From positions 434,001 to 498,000 of the forward strand of contig NZ_WKJH01000030.1 of assembly GCF_009674825.1 (NCBI RefSeq): a stretch of 64,000 bases of DNA, given 5' to 3'. How positions within the stretch are numbered: the stretch's first letter is position 1; each line of letters starts with the position of its first letter. Under the pieces are notes generated by a model. The model searched no databases. It saw only the letters and a list, made by a program, of their open reading frames with translations, and was not told the origin of the DNA. Shown here one piece after another: positions 1 to 8,620 of the stretch. The DNA comes from Maribacter luteus (GTDB lineage Bacteria; Bacteroidota; Bacteroidia; Flavobacteriales; Flavobacteriaceae). A program made the position numbers and the translations under genes.

Positions 1-214
1 GCCCAACCAAAACCAGCTCTACTTCATCTATCTCTTCCATACTATCACCAACGATCCTACGAACCCCTTTTCCATTTAAAATAAAATTCAGTTCAAACTC
101 TGGATGAAAATGTATAGGGTAATCAAAAAACTCTTTGGTACGATCCTCCACTAAAAAACTATCCTCTGAAGACAGGGTAACGATTTCCCTGTGAATTTTT
201 TTAAGAATATCCAT
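1..214 (-). CDS. AraC-type regulator, N-terminal part (cut by window edge)
   Basis: The translation starts at the ATG at 214 (MDILKKIHREI...) and runs off the left edge, so only about 71 residues are visible. They contain a cupin-like sensor segment with the pattern PIHFHPEFELNFI followed by GKGVRRIVGD, which is typical of the ligand-binding half of AraC/XylS regulators in Bacteroidetes. The HTH half is outside the window, so the class is an inference from the cupin half. An ATG 29 bases upstream is out of frame and gives only nine codons. The gene reads away from the neighbouring efflux operon, and nothing here shows its target. Confidence 0.7.
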   Translation of the reverse strand, partial: MDILKKIHREIVTLSSEDSFLVEDRTKEFFDYPIHFHPEFELNFILNGKGVRRIVGDSMEEIDEVELVLVG

Positions 215-301
215 CACTTGCGGTTGTTTTTGAAGTAATACATTACCCAAATGACAAAATATTGGAACTAAACCCTAACTTATTTATTTAGATTTGAATA
301 G

Positions 302-572
302 GTAATGTATTTAATGCTATTTGGTCTAAGCAATTTAATGAATTTTTCTCTAAATATCACTTTTTAGACAAATAGAGTTGTCTTTTGATTATATTGGATC
401 GAATAATTTTTGCTAATAATCAATGAAATAACAATAAAAACAAGGCATTCTGCACACAACTTACCACATAAATGACAAAATTGAGTAAGAATGTAATCAT
501 AATTTTTGCATTGAGTTAGTTTTTTGTTTAACCACAACACCTTTGCCCATAATGGACAAAGGTGTTGTTTTT
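302..572 (+). ncRNA. Possible small RNA or tiny-peptide transcript in the 215-673 gap
   Basis: The 459-bp gap has no recognisable gene, but its plus strand holds a full match to the Bacteroidetes -7 box (TAGATTTG, 289-296). A TTG lies 24 bp before it at 262-264, which is a slightly long spacing. A strong terminator follows at 534-568. No plus-strand gene explains that terminator, so a transcript of about 270 nt is plausible. It could encode 15 residues (MTKLSKNVIIIFALS, 472-519) or 20 hydrophobic residues starting near 304, but neither has support beyond being open. Confidence 0.25.
534..568 (+). terminator. Intrinsic terminator
   Basis: Perfect 12-bp inverted repeat: ACAACACCTTTG (534-545) and CAAAGGTGTTGT (557-568) around an 11-nt loop. 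It is followed on the plus strand by TTTTATA. On the minus strand the trailing sequence is GGTTAAAC rather than a T-run, so plus-strand use is favoured, although it could also end the efflux operon at 674. Confidence 0.6.
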
Positions 573-673
573 ATAATTTGCCGTTAAAAACCAAAGCCGC
601 ATAGGAGCTTGGATAACTACTCAAAGAATCAAAAAAAAGTTTATTGCCTAAAGATTTGAATTCCCACCAAAAT

Positions 674-859
674 TTATTTTTCAACCCCGAGCTTTAATAA
701 TATGGATTCTAACAAACACCATTTCGTAAATGCGGATTGAATCATATTGGCACCAATGAACACGGTAAACCACAACCAATTAATATTCACATAAACTGCC
801 AATACAACACTTAATAGAATGAAACTACCAACAATAACCCTAAAATACTTATTCAACAT
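674..859 (-). CDS. DUF2892-family small membrane protein
   Basis: This 61-residue protein has two hydrophobic segments (about residues 8-24 and 28-44) and an N-terminal NKYFRVIVG pattern. It also has a conserved cysteine (WCLLESIL) near the end, matching the DUF2892/YgaP-like membrane domain. It starts 22 bp after the stop of the PII-like gene and is the last gene of the RND operon. DUF2892 proteins often sit beside rhodanese or metal and redox genes; their molecular role is unknown. The start is the only ATG in the frame. Confidence 0.7.
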   Translation of the reverse strand: MLNKYFRVIVGSFILLSVVLAVYVNINWLWFTVFIGANMIQSAFTKWCLLESILLKLGVEK

Positions 860-881
860 GTTATACGTTTTTTAATTTAAC

Positions 882-1187
882 TTAAATACTTTTTTCAACG
901 GGAACAACAATCGCCTTAATAGGATTATTGGTTTCCAGATTTTCATTGAACTCCTTGATCAGTTCAAAAAGTACATCGATTTTGTTTGACTCGGTAAATG
1001 AAAAAAACAGACTCGACTCAACACCTCCCTTTACATTGGGAAACCATGTAGATTTCATCATAAGGGAAATAGGATTTTTATAGCCATCAATATCAGAACC
1101 GCTGAAATTCTCTATTTCGGCTTTTTTAAAAAGGTCCATTACCTTTTTCTCATACTGCTCAACCACAGTTACCATTAATAGCTTCAT
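882..1187 (-). CDS. PII-like signalling protein of the RND operon
   Basis: This 101-residue soluble protein has a ferredoxin-like PII/CutA layout. An initial strand (MKLLMVTVVEQ) and helix are followed by a SGSDIDGYK stretch where PII proteins carry the T-loop, and a last strand (IKAIVVPVEK). It lies 70 bp downstream of the pump gene in the same orientation. PII-like and DUF3240 proteins are known companions of metal and RND exporters and are thought to sense small ligands or gate the pump. The classical uridylylation tyrosine context of GlnB is not visible, so nitrogen signalling is unlikely. The assignment rests on fold pattern and context. Confidence 0.55.
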   Translation of the reverse strand: MKLLMVTVVEQYEKKVMDLFKKAEIENFSGSDIDGYKNPISLMMKSTWFPNVKGGVESSLFFSFTESNKIDVLFELIKEFNENLETNNPIKAIVVPVEKSI

Positions 1188-1257
1188 ACCTCTAAAACTT
1201 TTTTGTCATTAATAATTGAATCAATCAAAAAACAAAGCGCTTCTTTTAATTACTCCC

Positions 1258-4200
1258 TTATTTGTAATTCTTGCGCTCTATCATGTAGTAAACCAATGGC
1301 ACCACCAAAAGCGTAAGTACTGTCGATACAATGGTACCTCCCATGAGCGAAATGGCCAATCCTTGGAAAATGGGATCGAACAGAATCACGAATGCTCCGA
1401 TAACAACGGTGCCTGCCGTTAGCAAAATCGGGGTTGTACGTACAGCTCCAGCCTCTATAACCGCTTGTTTAATGGGAATACCCTCTGCCAAACGTAGGTT
1501 TACAAAATCGATCAGCAACACGGAGTTCCTTACCATGATACCTGCTAGGGCAATCATACCAATAAAAGAAGTAGCCGTAAAGAAAGCCCCCAATAACCAG
1601 TGTCCCAACACAATACCCACTAAAGAAAGTGGAATGGCCACCATCATTACAACAGGTGCCTTAAAGTTCTGGAACCAACCAACTATCAAAATGTAAATGA
1701 TAACTATAACCCCAAGGAAAGCGATACCCAAATCACGAAACACCTCCAAGGTTATTTGCCATTCACCATCCCATTTTACTGTATAATCATCTTCAAAATC
1801 GGGCTGTTTTATATAAAGTTCGTCTATTGCATAACCTTCGGGAAGGTTCAATTCTTTCAATTTATCTGTCATTCCTAAAATGGCGTATACGGGACTTTCC
1901 AATTCCCCGGCCATATCGGCTAAGACATACACTACCCTTTTCTGGTTCTTTCTATAGATACTTTTCGCCCTTGTAGACTTTTGAACTGCTACCAGGTCCC
2001 CGATAGTAACCATGTTACCTTGTTGTGACTTCACTTTTAATTGAGCTATATCACCAATAGTGGATTTCTCCTTTTCGTCCAAAGCCAAAATCAAACCAAC
2101 TTGGGTCGTGGCATCCTCATCGTACAAATTGGTCACGGCCCTTTCTGACAATGCCATATTCATGGTATGCGCGATTTGTTGTGGCGCAACACCGTACAAC
2201 ATGGCTTTTTCCTTATCAATGATAAATTCATATTCGACATGGTCGGCTTCCACCATCCAATCCACATCTACCACATCATCGGTATTTTTCAGGATATTCT
2301 GAACCTGATTGGCAATATCTATCTGTTTATCATAATCAGGACCATAAATTTCACCCACGATGGTCGACATTACCGGAGGCCCTGGTGGCACCTCTACGAT
2401 TTTGACATTCGCGTTGAATTTTTCACCTATCCGTTGGATCTCTGGTCGCAACAAACTTGCTATGTCATGACTTTGTTCACTTCGTTCCCCTTTATCTATC
2501 AAGTTAACTTGAATATCGGCCATATTACTGCCACCACGTAGATCATAATGACGCACAAGTCCATTAAAAGTGATAGGTGCCGATGTTCCCACATAGGTTT
2601 GATAATTGACCACCTCTGGCCTTGTGGCCAAATATTGGGCTATCTCCTTGGCAACCACTCCGGTTCGTTCCAAAGTCGTTCCCTCGGGCATATCAATGAC
2701 CACCTGAAACTCATTCTTGTTATCAAAAGGCAACATTTTCACCGCTACCGATTTGGTAAAGAACAAGGCCACTGACCCAAGTAATAGAAAGAACGTAATC
2801 CCCAAGAACAACCATCTTTTGCTTTTATTCTCGATCAAAGGTTTTTCAAACTTTTCATACATGCGATAAATAAAAGAATCCTGCATGGGTTTCTCCTCTT
2901 TCGCTTCTTCTCCTTTTTTCTCCTTTTCCCTTAAGAAAATATAACCCAAATAAGGGGTAATCGTCAAAGCAACGAACAACGACAATAACATGGCTATCGA
3001 TGCACCTATAGGCATAGGACTCATATAAGGCCCCATTAATCCTGAAACGAAAGCCATGGGCAATACCGAGGCGATTACCGTAAAAGTTGCTAAAATGGTA
3101 GGGTTACCAACTTCGTTGATTGCATACAAAGCCGCCTGTTTAAACGGCAATCTTTTCATTTTAAAATGCCGGTGCATGTTCTCCGCTATAATAATCGAAT
3201 CGTCGACCACGATACCTGTTACGAAAACCAAGGCAAAAAGCGTGATTCTGTTCAGTGTATAATCGAGCATATAGTAGCTCAATAAAGTCAAAGCAAACGT
3301 AATAGGAACAGATAAGAACACGACCAAACCACCTCGCCAGCCCATTGCCAACATAACCACGAAGGTCACGGCGATTATCGCGCCGATCAAGTGCATCAAT
3401 AGCTCAGACACCTTATGGGAGGCCGTTTCCCCATAGTTCCTTGTCACCTCTAAATGAACATCATCAGGAATCAAGGTCTTTTTCAAATGCTCCACTTTAT
3501 CCAAGATGACATCGGAAATTTTCATGGCATCGGCCCCTTTTCGTTTCGCGACCGAAATGGTTACCGCAGGATATTCCGATTTAAAATCCCCGGCTTTTTC
3601 ACTCGCCTGCCCAAATCCAAGGGACACGTAATTTTTTGGAATTTCAGGTCCGTCCTGAATGCTTGCGATCTGCTTTAGGTAAATAGGCCTATTCTGCTGA
3701 ACACCAACCACTAAATTCTCCACATCTTCCGGAGTTTCAAGAAAATTCCCGGTAGTTACGGTAAACTCCGTATCGTTCTTATCAAAAGACCCACCACCCA
3801 ATTGTTGGTTATTGGCCTTGATCATTTGGGCCACGGTTATAAAATCCAATCCGCTTTCGGCCATCTTTTCCTTATCAAGGACCACCCGTAATTGCCTGTT
3901 TCTACCCCCTATTTTCTGTGTGGCCGAAACATCGTTTATCTTTCCGATCTCATCAGTAAGTTCTTGGGCGATTTGCTTAATTCGGTAGTCGTCATAACTC
4001 TCACTCCACAACGTTAAACCCAACATCGGAACATCATCGATAGAACGTGTTTTTACCAATGGGAAAGTCACTCCCTCTGGCATAACGTCCATATGCTTAT
4101 TGATCTCATTATAGAGTTTTACGAATGAACGTTCAATATCTTCCCCAACGTAGAATTGAACGATTACCATTCCCTGCTCTTTCATCGAAGTTGAATACAC

Positions 4201-4452
4201 ATATTCGACCCCTTTTATGTTCGAAATCAATTTTTCGAGCGGTTTGGCCACCCTTGATTCCACTTCGGTCGGACTCGCCCCAGGATACCCTACGAAGATA
4301 TCGGCCATGGGCACATCAATCTGCGGTTCCTCTTCCCTCGGAATCAAAAAGGAGCTGTACACCCCGATGACCATGAATACGATCATCAGAAGTACCGTTA
4401 ATTTGGATCCTATGAATAATTTGGCGATTTTGCCAGCTAATCCTTCCTTCAT
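1258..4452 (-). CDS. RND efflux transporter, inner-membrane permease
   Basis: At 1064 residues this is full length for an AcrB/MdtC-type (HAE) permease. After an N-terminal membrane helix comes the porter motif GYPGASPTEVESRV. TM4 carries the proton-relay acids in GIVVDDSIIIAENMHRHF. The second half has the repeat of the porter domain and TM10 with AGIMVRNSVLLIDF, where Arg takes the place of the usual Lys. The TM4 DD motif and overall sequence fit HAE rather than CzcA heavy-metal pumps, but the substrate cannot be read. The gene follows the adaptor after a 150-bp gap with a GC-rich hairpin and is followed by the PII-like gene. The start ATG at 4452 gives the usual short cytoplasmic N-terminus. 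Confidence 0.9.
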   Translation of the reverse strand: MKEGLAGKIAKLFIGSKLTVLLMIVFMVIGVYSSFLIPREEEPQIDVPMADIFVGYPGASPTEVESRVAKPLEKLISNIKGVEYVYSTSMKEQGMVIVQFYVGEDIERSFVKLYNEINKHMDVMPEGVTFPLVKTRSIDDVPMLGLTLWSESYDDYRIKQIAQELTDEIGKINDVSATQKIGGRNRQLRVVLDKEKMAESGLDFITVAQMIKANNQQLGGGSFDKNDTEFTVTTGNFLETPEDVENLVVGVQQNRPIYLKQIASIQDGPEIPKNYVSLGFGQASEKAGDFKSEYPAVTISVAKRKGADAMKISDVILDKVEHLKKTLIPDDVHLEVTRNYGETASHKVSELLMHLIGAIIAVTFVVMLAMGWRGGLVVFLSVPITFALTLLSYYMLDYTLNRITLFALVFVTGIVVDDSIIIAENMHRHFKMKRLPFKQAALYAINEVGNPTILATFTVIASVLPMAFVSGLMGPYMSPMPIGASIAMLLSLFVALTITPYLGYIFLREKEKKGEEAKEEKPMQDSFIYRMYEKFEKPLIENKSKRWLFLGITFFLLLGSVALFFTKSVAVKMLPFDNKNEFQVVIDMPEGTTLERTGVVAKEIAQYLATRPEVVNYQTYVGTSAPITFNGLVRHYDLRGGSNMADIQVNLIDKGERSEQSHDIASLLRPEIQRIGEKFNANVKIVEVPPGPPVMSTIVGEIYGPDYDKQIDIANQVQNILKNTDDVVDVDWMVEADHVEYEFIIDKEKAMLYGVAPQQIAHTMNMALSERAVTNLYDEDATTQVGLILALDEKEKSTIGDIAQLKVKSQQGNMVTIGDLVAVQKSTRAKSIYRKNQKRVVYVLADMAGELESPVYAILGMTDKLKELNLPEGYAIDELYIKQPDFEDDYTVKWDGEWQITLEVFRDLGIAFLGVIVIIYILIVGWFQNFKAPVVMMVAIPLSLVGIVLGHWLLGAFFTATSFIGMIALAGIMVRNSVLLIDFVNLRLAEGIPIKQAVIEAGAVRTTPILLTAGTVVIGAFVILFDPIFQGLAISLMGGTIVSTVLTLLVVPLVYYMIERKNYK

Positions 4453-4551
4453 GTTTTATATTATTAAGTTTTTTGGCGTTCCTTTCACTCCTTTCATTTG
4501 GTTCAAAACCTTATGAAATTCGTGCAGGCCGGGCTTTTCACTTTTACTCCT

Positions 4552-4571
4552 CCCGCTTTTGCGGATGCGGG
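4552..4571 (-). repeat. GC-rich alternative hairpins between adaptor and pump genes
   Basis: In the 150-bp gap, CCCGC (4552-4556) can pair with GCGGG (4567-4571), or CCGC (4553-4556) with GCGG (4561-4564); the two pairings exclude each other. No T-run follows. It may stabilise or partly attenuate the operon mRNA between adaptor and pump. This is inferred only from base pairing. Confidence 0.3.
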
Positions 4572-4602
4572 GTAACCGCTTCAATCCCTAACGCGGCAAC
4601 AA

Positions 4603-5679
4603 TTATTGAATATTGATTCTGGCTCCGTTATACAATTTACCTTCTGCGGAAACTATATATTGTTCTTCCGGTGACAAACCTGAGAGCACCTCTACCTGAT
4701 CACCCATTGTCCTACCTAATCGCAACCATCTCAATAGGGCCGTTTTACTTTGACTTACCGTATAAATCCCTTTAAGCTCACCATTGGTCACAATGGCCGT
4801 TTGGGGAATCATTACCGAATTAACATTTTCCTTTTTTGCAACGGGAAAACGCACCGTAGCATACATACCCGACAAAATATTCTCTTCGGATTTATCCAGT
4901 ACCACTTTGACCATATATTGCCCTCCCGTATTTTTTGCCGAAGTACTTACTTCCACGACTTTTCCTTTTACAGAAGTATTCAAGGATTTAAGGACTACAT
5001 CTACCTCTGTATTTTCCTTTATGCGAAGAATTTCAGATTCCGGCACCATGGCCAATACCTGGAATTTACCGGGAGATTCAACCTCTAACAAAGGCATACC
5101 GGGATTTGCCATATCACCGACCTTTATAAACTTGTTAGTAACGATTCCACTAAACGGGGCCCGAATATTGGCGTATGAAAATTGTGCATTTACCTCGTTC
5201 TTCATTTGCTTGGCAGCTTCTAACCGCGCTTTTGCCATATTGTAATTGGCCGTTATATCATCCAATTCTTTTTGTGAAGCACTATTTTCCTTAAACAAAG
5301 CTGTAAAACGCTTATAATCTTTTTCAGCATTACCATATGCCGCCGTGGCCTCGGTAATACCCGCGTTCACTTGCGCCAATTTAGCCGATAGGTCCGCATC
5401 ACTTATGCTGATCAATTGTTGGCCTTTTCTTACCTTATCCCCAACATTAACGTATATCCTATCTACAAAACCCATCATTCGGGTACTCAAATTGGCACTG
5501 TTCACCGCTTCAACCTTTCCGCTAGCGGTCAAGAACGAATCACCACTTTCCCCTGATACGGAACTAACTGAAACGTTTATAGCCGGGGAATTGTCCGCAG
5601 TGGCCTTCTTTTCCCCATCTCCACAACCAGCCATTAAAAATGCCAGTGAAAACAACCCTATGATTAATGTATTCTTCAT
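4603..5679 (-). CDS. RND efflux periplasmic adaptor lipoprotein (MFP/HlyD type)
   Basis: The 358-residue protein begins with a lipoprotein signal ending in the lipobox LMAGC (Cys 19), so it should be anchored in a membrane facing the periplasm. Residues about 60-110 form the biotinyl-lipoyl half (VDRIYVNVGDKVRKGQQLISI), and a coiled-coil hairpin spans about 100-170. The second lipoyl half has IRAPFSGIVTNKFIKVGD, then come the beta-barrel and membrane-proximal parts. It bridges the pump to TolC and lies between those two genes in one transcript. Length and domain order are normal. Confidence 0.88.
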   Translation of the reverse strand: MKNTLIIGLFSLAFLMAGCGDGEKKATADNSPAINVSVSSVSGESGDSFLTASGKVEAVNSANLSTRMMGFVDRIYVNVGDKVRKGQQLISISDADLSAKLAQVNAGITEATAAYGNAEKDYKRFTALFKENSASQKELDDITANYNMAKARLEAAKQMKNEVNAQFSYANIRAPFSGIVTNKFIKVGDMANPGMPLLEVESPGKFQVLAMVPESEILRIKENTEVDVVLKSLNTSVKGKVVEVSTSAKNTGGQYMVKVVLDKSEENILSGMYATVRFPVAKKENVNSVMIPQTAIVTNGELKGIYTVSQSKTALLRWLRLGRTMGDQVEVLSGLSPEEQYIVSAEGKLYNGARINIQ

Positions 5680-5706
5680 TTCGATTTATGTTTTTTTTCT
5701 TTTGAG

Positions 5707-7011
5707 TTACTCTTTGGTTAAAAATTGAACATATGCCAAGGCATAATTATGTTGAAAAATAGTCGCGTAATACTCCAACTGCTTTTGGGCAAATTGCGTC
5801 TCTGCCATCAGCAGATCCGTAGTTTTCTCCAACCCTTGTTCAAAGCGGTTGGTTCGGATTCTAAGTGATTCCCCCGATTGTTCCAAGGCCAGAGCCGTAA
5901 GCTCCAAGTTGTTTTTCGCATCCTGAAGCATACGTGTGGCCCTATTCAACTCTACCTGACTTTCTGCTTTATATTGGTTCAGTTCCAATTTAGATTTTTC
6001 ATACTCGGCCCTACTCTTCTTCGTTTTTCCAAATCGTTTTGATCCTTCAAAAATATTCCACTTCAATTCCGCCCCGAAAAGATATCCATCGGCATCACCT
6101 TGAAACACTTCGTCATCATGCAATTCATAAGTACCAAAAGCGTTCAAGCGAGGTAAAAAACCCATTTTATCGGACTTGTACATTTGCCGATACGCTTCAG
6201 AGGCCGAAGACATGGCCAATACATCCTTTCTATTCTCCGGTAAATAGTCAAAATCCACTTCTTGGGTAATTACGGCCAAGGAATCGGTAGGTTGTAAGAT
6301 CCTATAACTATCATCGTTCATTAAAACCGATAATTGGTTCGATGCATTCTTGATGTTACTTTGTGCATATTGTAATTGATTATCAATTTCAGTAACCCGC
6401 ACCTGTACGGCCAACACATCCGATTTTTGTAGATATCCCTGTTTAAAACTATTATCTGCCAATCTTTTGTTCTCAAGGGCGGCTTCCTTGGCTTTTTGCA
6501 ACACCTCTACGGTTTTATACGACAACTGTAATTGCATATAGGCCTTATCTACCATTAACCGAATATAATCTTGCTTACGTTCTGCTTGGTATTGCGTCGC
6601 GTTCAATTTTGCTTTGGCCGCTTTTCGCTGATATAACCCGTCAAAATTCAATAAAGGCTGTTGCACCTCTATGCGAGTGGCATAATCTTCTATTTGACTA
6701 GGCTCATTAAGCAATAAAGGGTCAAAATCACCCGAAGTCAGTATCGCTTGGTTCAATTTTGAACCAAAGGCCATTAGAGGGTTCGTGGTAGCGATCGCGG
6801 TATGCGAAATACTGATATTAGGAAGTAAAATGGCGTTGGTCTGGTTATAATCACCTTTCGCGACCAAAACCTCTTGTTCAGATATCTTCAAGGCATTATT
6901 CCCCTCAAGGACCTGATCAAGAACCTCCTCTTTACTAATCAACACTGCTTCTTGTGCCAGCACACCATATGCAGCACCGAAAAATGTTAGGATCAATACT
7001 AGTTTCTTCAT
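5707..7011 (-). CDS. TolC-family outer-membrane efflux protein
   Basis: The 434-residue protein has a cleavable signal (LILTFFGAAYGVLAQ). Two OEP repeats of long coiled-coil helices follow, for example around residues 145-215 and 330-430, with outer-membrane strands between them. It is the first gene of the efflux operon. The adaptor starts 27 bp after its stop, so the three classical subunits are in the order TolC, adaptor, pump. Transcription probably starts near 7025 from the tandem palindrome promoter described at 7030-7095. Confidence 0.88.
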   Translation of the reverse strand: MKKLVLILTFFGAAYGVLAQEAVLISKEEVLDQVLEGNNALKISEQEVLVAKGDYNQTNAILLPNISISHTAIATTNPLMAFGSKLNQAILTSGDFDPLLLNEPSQIEDYATRIEVQQPLLNFDGLYQRKAAKAKLNATQYQAERKQDYIRLMVDKAYMQLQLSYKTVEVLQKAKEAALENKRLADNSFKQGYLQKSDVLAVQVRVTEIDNQLQYAQSNIKNASNQLSVLMNDDSYRILQPTDSLAVITQEVDFDYLPENRKDVLAMSSASEAYRQMYKSDKMGFLPRLNAFGTYELHDDEVFQGDADGYLFGAELKWNIFEGSKRFGKTKKSRAEYEKSKLELNQYKAESQVELNRATRMLQDAKNNLELTALALEQSGESLRIRTNRFEQGLEKTTDLLMAETQFAQKQLEYYATIFQHNYALAYVQFLTKE

Positions 7012-7029
7012 TATTCAATTAATTTCGGG

Positions 7030-7095
7030 TAAAATTAGAAGGTGGCACAAGACCTGACAGTAACATATGTTACCATGGATTGTAACATATGTTAC
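7030..7095 (-). promoter_or_regulatory. Efflux operon promoter with two class A palindromes
   Basis: Two identical GTAACATATGTTAC palindromes lie at 7060-7073 and 7082-7095, with centres 22 bp apart (two helical turns). On the minus strand a TAATTTTA box (5 of 6 with TAnnTTTG) occupies 7037-7030, so the nearer palindrome is centred about 41.5 bp upstream of the predicted start. That is the class II spacing of Crp/Fnr activators. This is the only tandem pair in the window. Confidence 0.7.
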
Positions 7096-7155
7096 CCCAA
7101 AAAATAGGTAGGAAGAATTAGATAATAAACATGAACCAAAAAGTTTTTGGTTTTC

Positions 7156-7809
7156 TTACAACTTAACTCCGAACGATAGATCACCTGCATCCCCAAGACC
7201 GGGAAGTATATACCCTTTCTTGGTCAGTTCATCGTCGATGGCCGCGATCCATAAATGCGTGCCTTCAGGAAAAACCTTTTCAACATAGTCTACACCCTGT
7301 TTAGAACCGATTACCGAAATAATATGGATCTGTTCAGGTTCACCATGGGTCTTCAGCGCCTTTAAAACATTCTCCAGGGTTCTGCCCGTTGCCAACATGG
7401 GATCGGTTAAAACCAAGGTTTTATTTTCTAGGCTAGGTGCTGCAAAATATTTAACAATGACCTCAAAATCATCTCCTCCGTTTGGGTGATGTCTATAAGC
7501 TGAAATAAAAGCGTTTTCCGCGTGATCTAAATAGTTCAACAATCCATTGTGCAATGGAATTCCGGCCCTTAATACCGAACAGAGTACAAGTTCATTTATG
7601 GGCAATGCAATGTCCTTGGTGCCTAAAGGCGTCTGTACGGTCTTGGTCTCAAAATTCAAGGTCTTACTCATTTCATAACAAAGAATCTCTCCTATACGCT
7701 CAATGTTTCTTCGAAACCGCATTGGATCTTTCTGTATTTCAATATCACGGATTTCCGCAATAAAGCTATTCAACACTGAAAATTCCGATTCAAAATCATG
7801 CAATATCAT
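7156..7809 (-). CDS. upp: Uracil phosphoribosyltransferase
   Basis: This 217-residue enzyme converts uracil and PRPP to UMP in pyrimidine salvage. The PRPP-binding loop is clear (LVLTDPMLATGRTL). The upstream SVLRAGIPLHNGL segment and the C-terminal uracil-binding region (PGLGDAGDLSFG) match Upp. Length is normal for the family. It sits alone between the efflux operon and the OB-fold gene. No class A or B palindrome lies upstream, so it is probably a housekeeping gene outside the local regulon. Confidence 0.95.
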   Translation of the reverse strand: MILHDFESEFSVLNSFIAEIRDIEIQKDPMRFRRNIERIGEILCYEMSKTLNFETKTVQTPLGTKDIALPINELVLCSVLRAGIPLHNGLLNYLDHAENAFISAYRHHPNGGDDFEVIVKYFAAPSLENKTLVLTDPMLATGRTLENVLKALKTHGEPEQIHIISVIGSKQGVDYVEKVFPEGTHLWIAAIDDELTKKGYILPGLGDAGDLSFGVKL

Positions 7810-7886
7810 AAACCTTGGATTTTAGCATCTAAAATACATCATAATCGGTAGTTTGCCTTTACAAATAGAGATAAAAACATTCTTAC

Positions 7887-8342
7887 CTATTGATCATTCT
7901 TTTTCCCGTGTTTTTTTTTCCTCCAACCACTCCAAATGGGAAAACCATTATTATCCCTTAGTTTTAATATATTATCGTTCTTCTCAACTTCTATTACAAC
8001 AATGGCCGGTGCATTTTCAAAGGTTATCCTAGAGCCTGTTATGCGAATTTCATCGCCTTTTTGAAATTGGATATCCTGATTGTCCATATACCAAGTCGGA
8101 CCTAAATGAACGGATATGGTTTCTGTTTCCGTTTTTACTGTCAAAAATAGGCCTTGCGACATTTTGGTATCCTGTACCTTTCTTTCAATCGCTGTAACCG
8201 TACCTACAATGGTTTCGACTGTTTTAGGGTTGTACATTCTACCGTAGTTCGAGTTTTGGCCCCATCCCCTACTTCCTCTTTGGGCCGATAGCATCATGGT
8301 TCCGAGAATAACCAATACCATCGACAGTATTAATTTTTTCAT
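7887..8342 (-). CDS. Secreted OB-fold-like protein of unknown function
   Basis: This 151-residue protein has a signal peptide (LILSMVLVILGTMMLSAQ). An RG-rich stretch is followed by a domain with VETIVGTVTAIERK, SVHLGPTWYMDNQ and KGDEIRITGSRITF. Those segments resemble the small periplasmic OB-fold domains found in NrfJ/MamS-like proteins and near respiratory genes. The tail is Lys/Trp rich (SGWRKKKHGKKND). I do not know its function. It has its own promoter with a class B palindrome (8370-8413), like the sulfide oxidoreductase, ric and fadL genes, which suggests a role in the same response. Confidence 0.6.
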   Translation of the reverse strand: MKKLILSMVLVILGTMMLSAQRGSRGWGQNSNYGRMYNPKTVETIVGTVTAIERKVQDTKMSQGLFLTVKTETETISVHLGPTWYMDNQDIQFQKGDEIRITGSRITFENAPAIVVIEVEKNDNILKLRDNNGFPIWSGWRKKKHGKKNDQ

Positions 8343-8369
8343 CTTACTTAAATTTAATTATTTGAAGGC

Positions 8370-8413
8370 CAAAGTTATCCCTGCTTTAAACTTGGTGCAA
8401 TGACCAGAATCAT
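8370..8413 (-). promoter_or_regulatory. Promoter of the OB-fold gene with class B palindrome
   Basis: The minus strand has a perfect TAnnTTTG box, TAACTTTG (8377-8370), with TTG 20 bp before it. The palindrome ATGATTCTGGTCAT (plus-strand 8400-8413) is centred 8406.5, exactly 29.5 bp before the first base of the box, that is about -41.5 from the start. The predicted 5' leader is about 20 nt. Confidence 0.65.
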
Positions 8414-8466
8414 ATAGATAACCTAACAAACAAAAGGTTGGGTTGAACCGGAATACCCCCATAACA

Positions 8467-8572
8467 TAAAAAGCACTCGCCACAAGGCGAATGCTTTTAT
8501 CAACAACCAAACAAAATTGACCAATGGGCAGCGGTCAATTTAAGTTCAAAAAATTGAAATAATCAATTTCAA
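8467..8572 (-). ncRNA. Candidate small RNA 1 (class A controlled)
   Basis: Read on the minus strand, the RNA would start near 8571 with a 7-bp hairpin (TTGAAAT/ATTTCAA, 8554-8572). Next comes a 9-bp hairpin (AAATTGACC/GGTCAATTT, 8514-8541), then an unpaired stretch TTTGTTTGGTTGTTGA (8515-8500). It ends in a 10-bp terminator (8472-8495) followed by TTTTTA. The class A palindrome at 8606-8619 is centred about 41.5 bp before the predicted start, although the -7 box (TCATATTG) is weak. The terminator ends the unit before the promoter of the OB-fold gene, so this is a separate transcript. It shares the 16-nt unpaired stretch with RNA 2. Confidence 0.5.
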
Positions 8573-8605
8573 CTAGCAATATGATGTTAAAAATCGAGCC
8601 CTACT

Positions 8606-8619
8606 GTCACATTTGTTAC
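8606..8619 (-). promoter_or_regulatory. Class A palindrome upstream of small RNA 1
   Basis: GTCACATTTGTTAC matches GTAAC-N4-GTTAC with one change. It lies between the terminator of RNA 2 (8628-8651) and the start of RNA 1, at class II distance from the predicted start near 8571. Confidence 0.55.
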
Positions 8620-8620
8620 A

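Noticed and set aside
1216-1422. Plus-strand frames antisense to the RND pump, such as the 68-residue one here
   Set aside because: The pump gene covers this strand pair with strong family motifs; the others are shadows in opposite frames.
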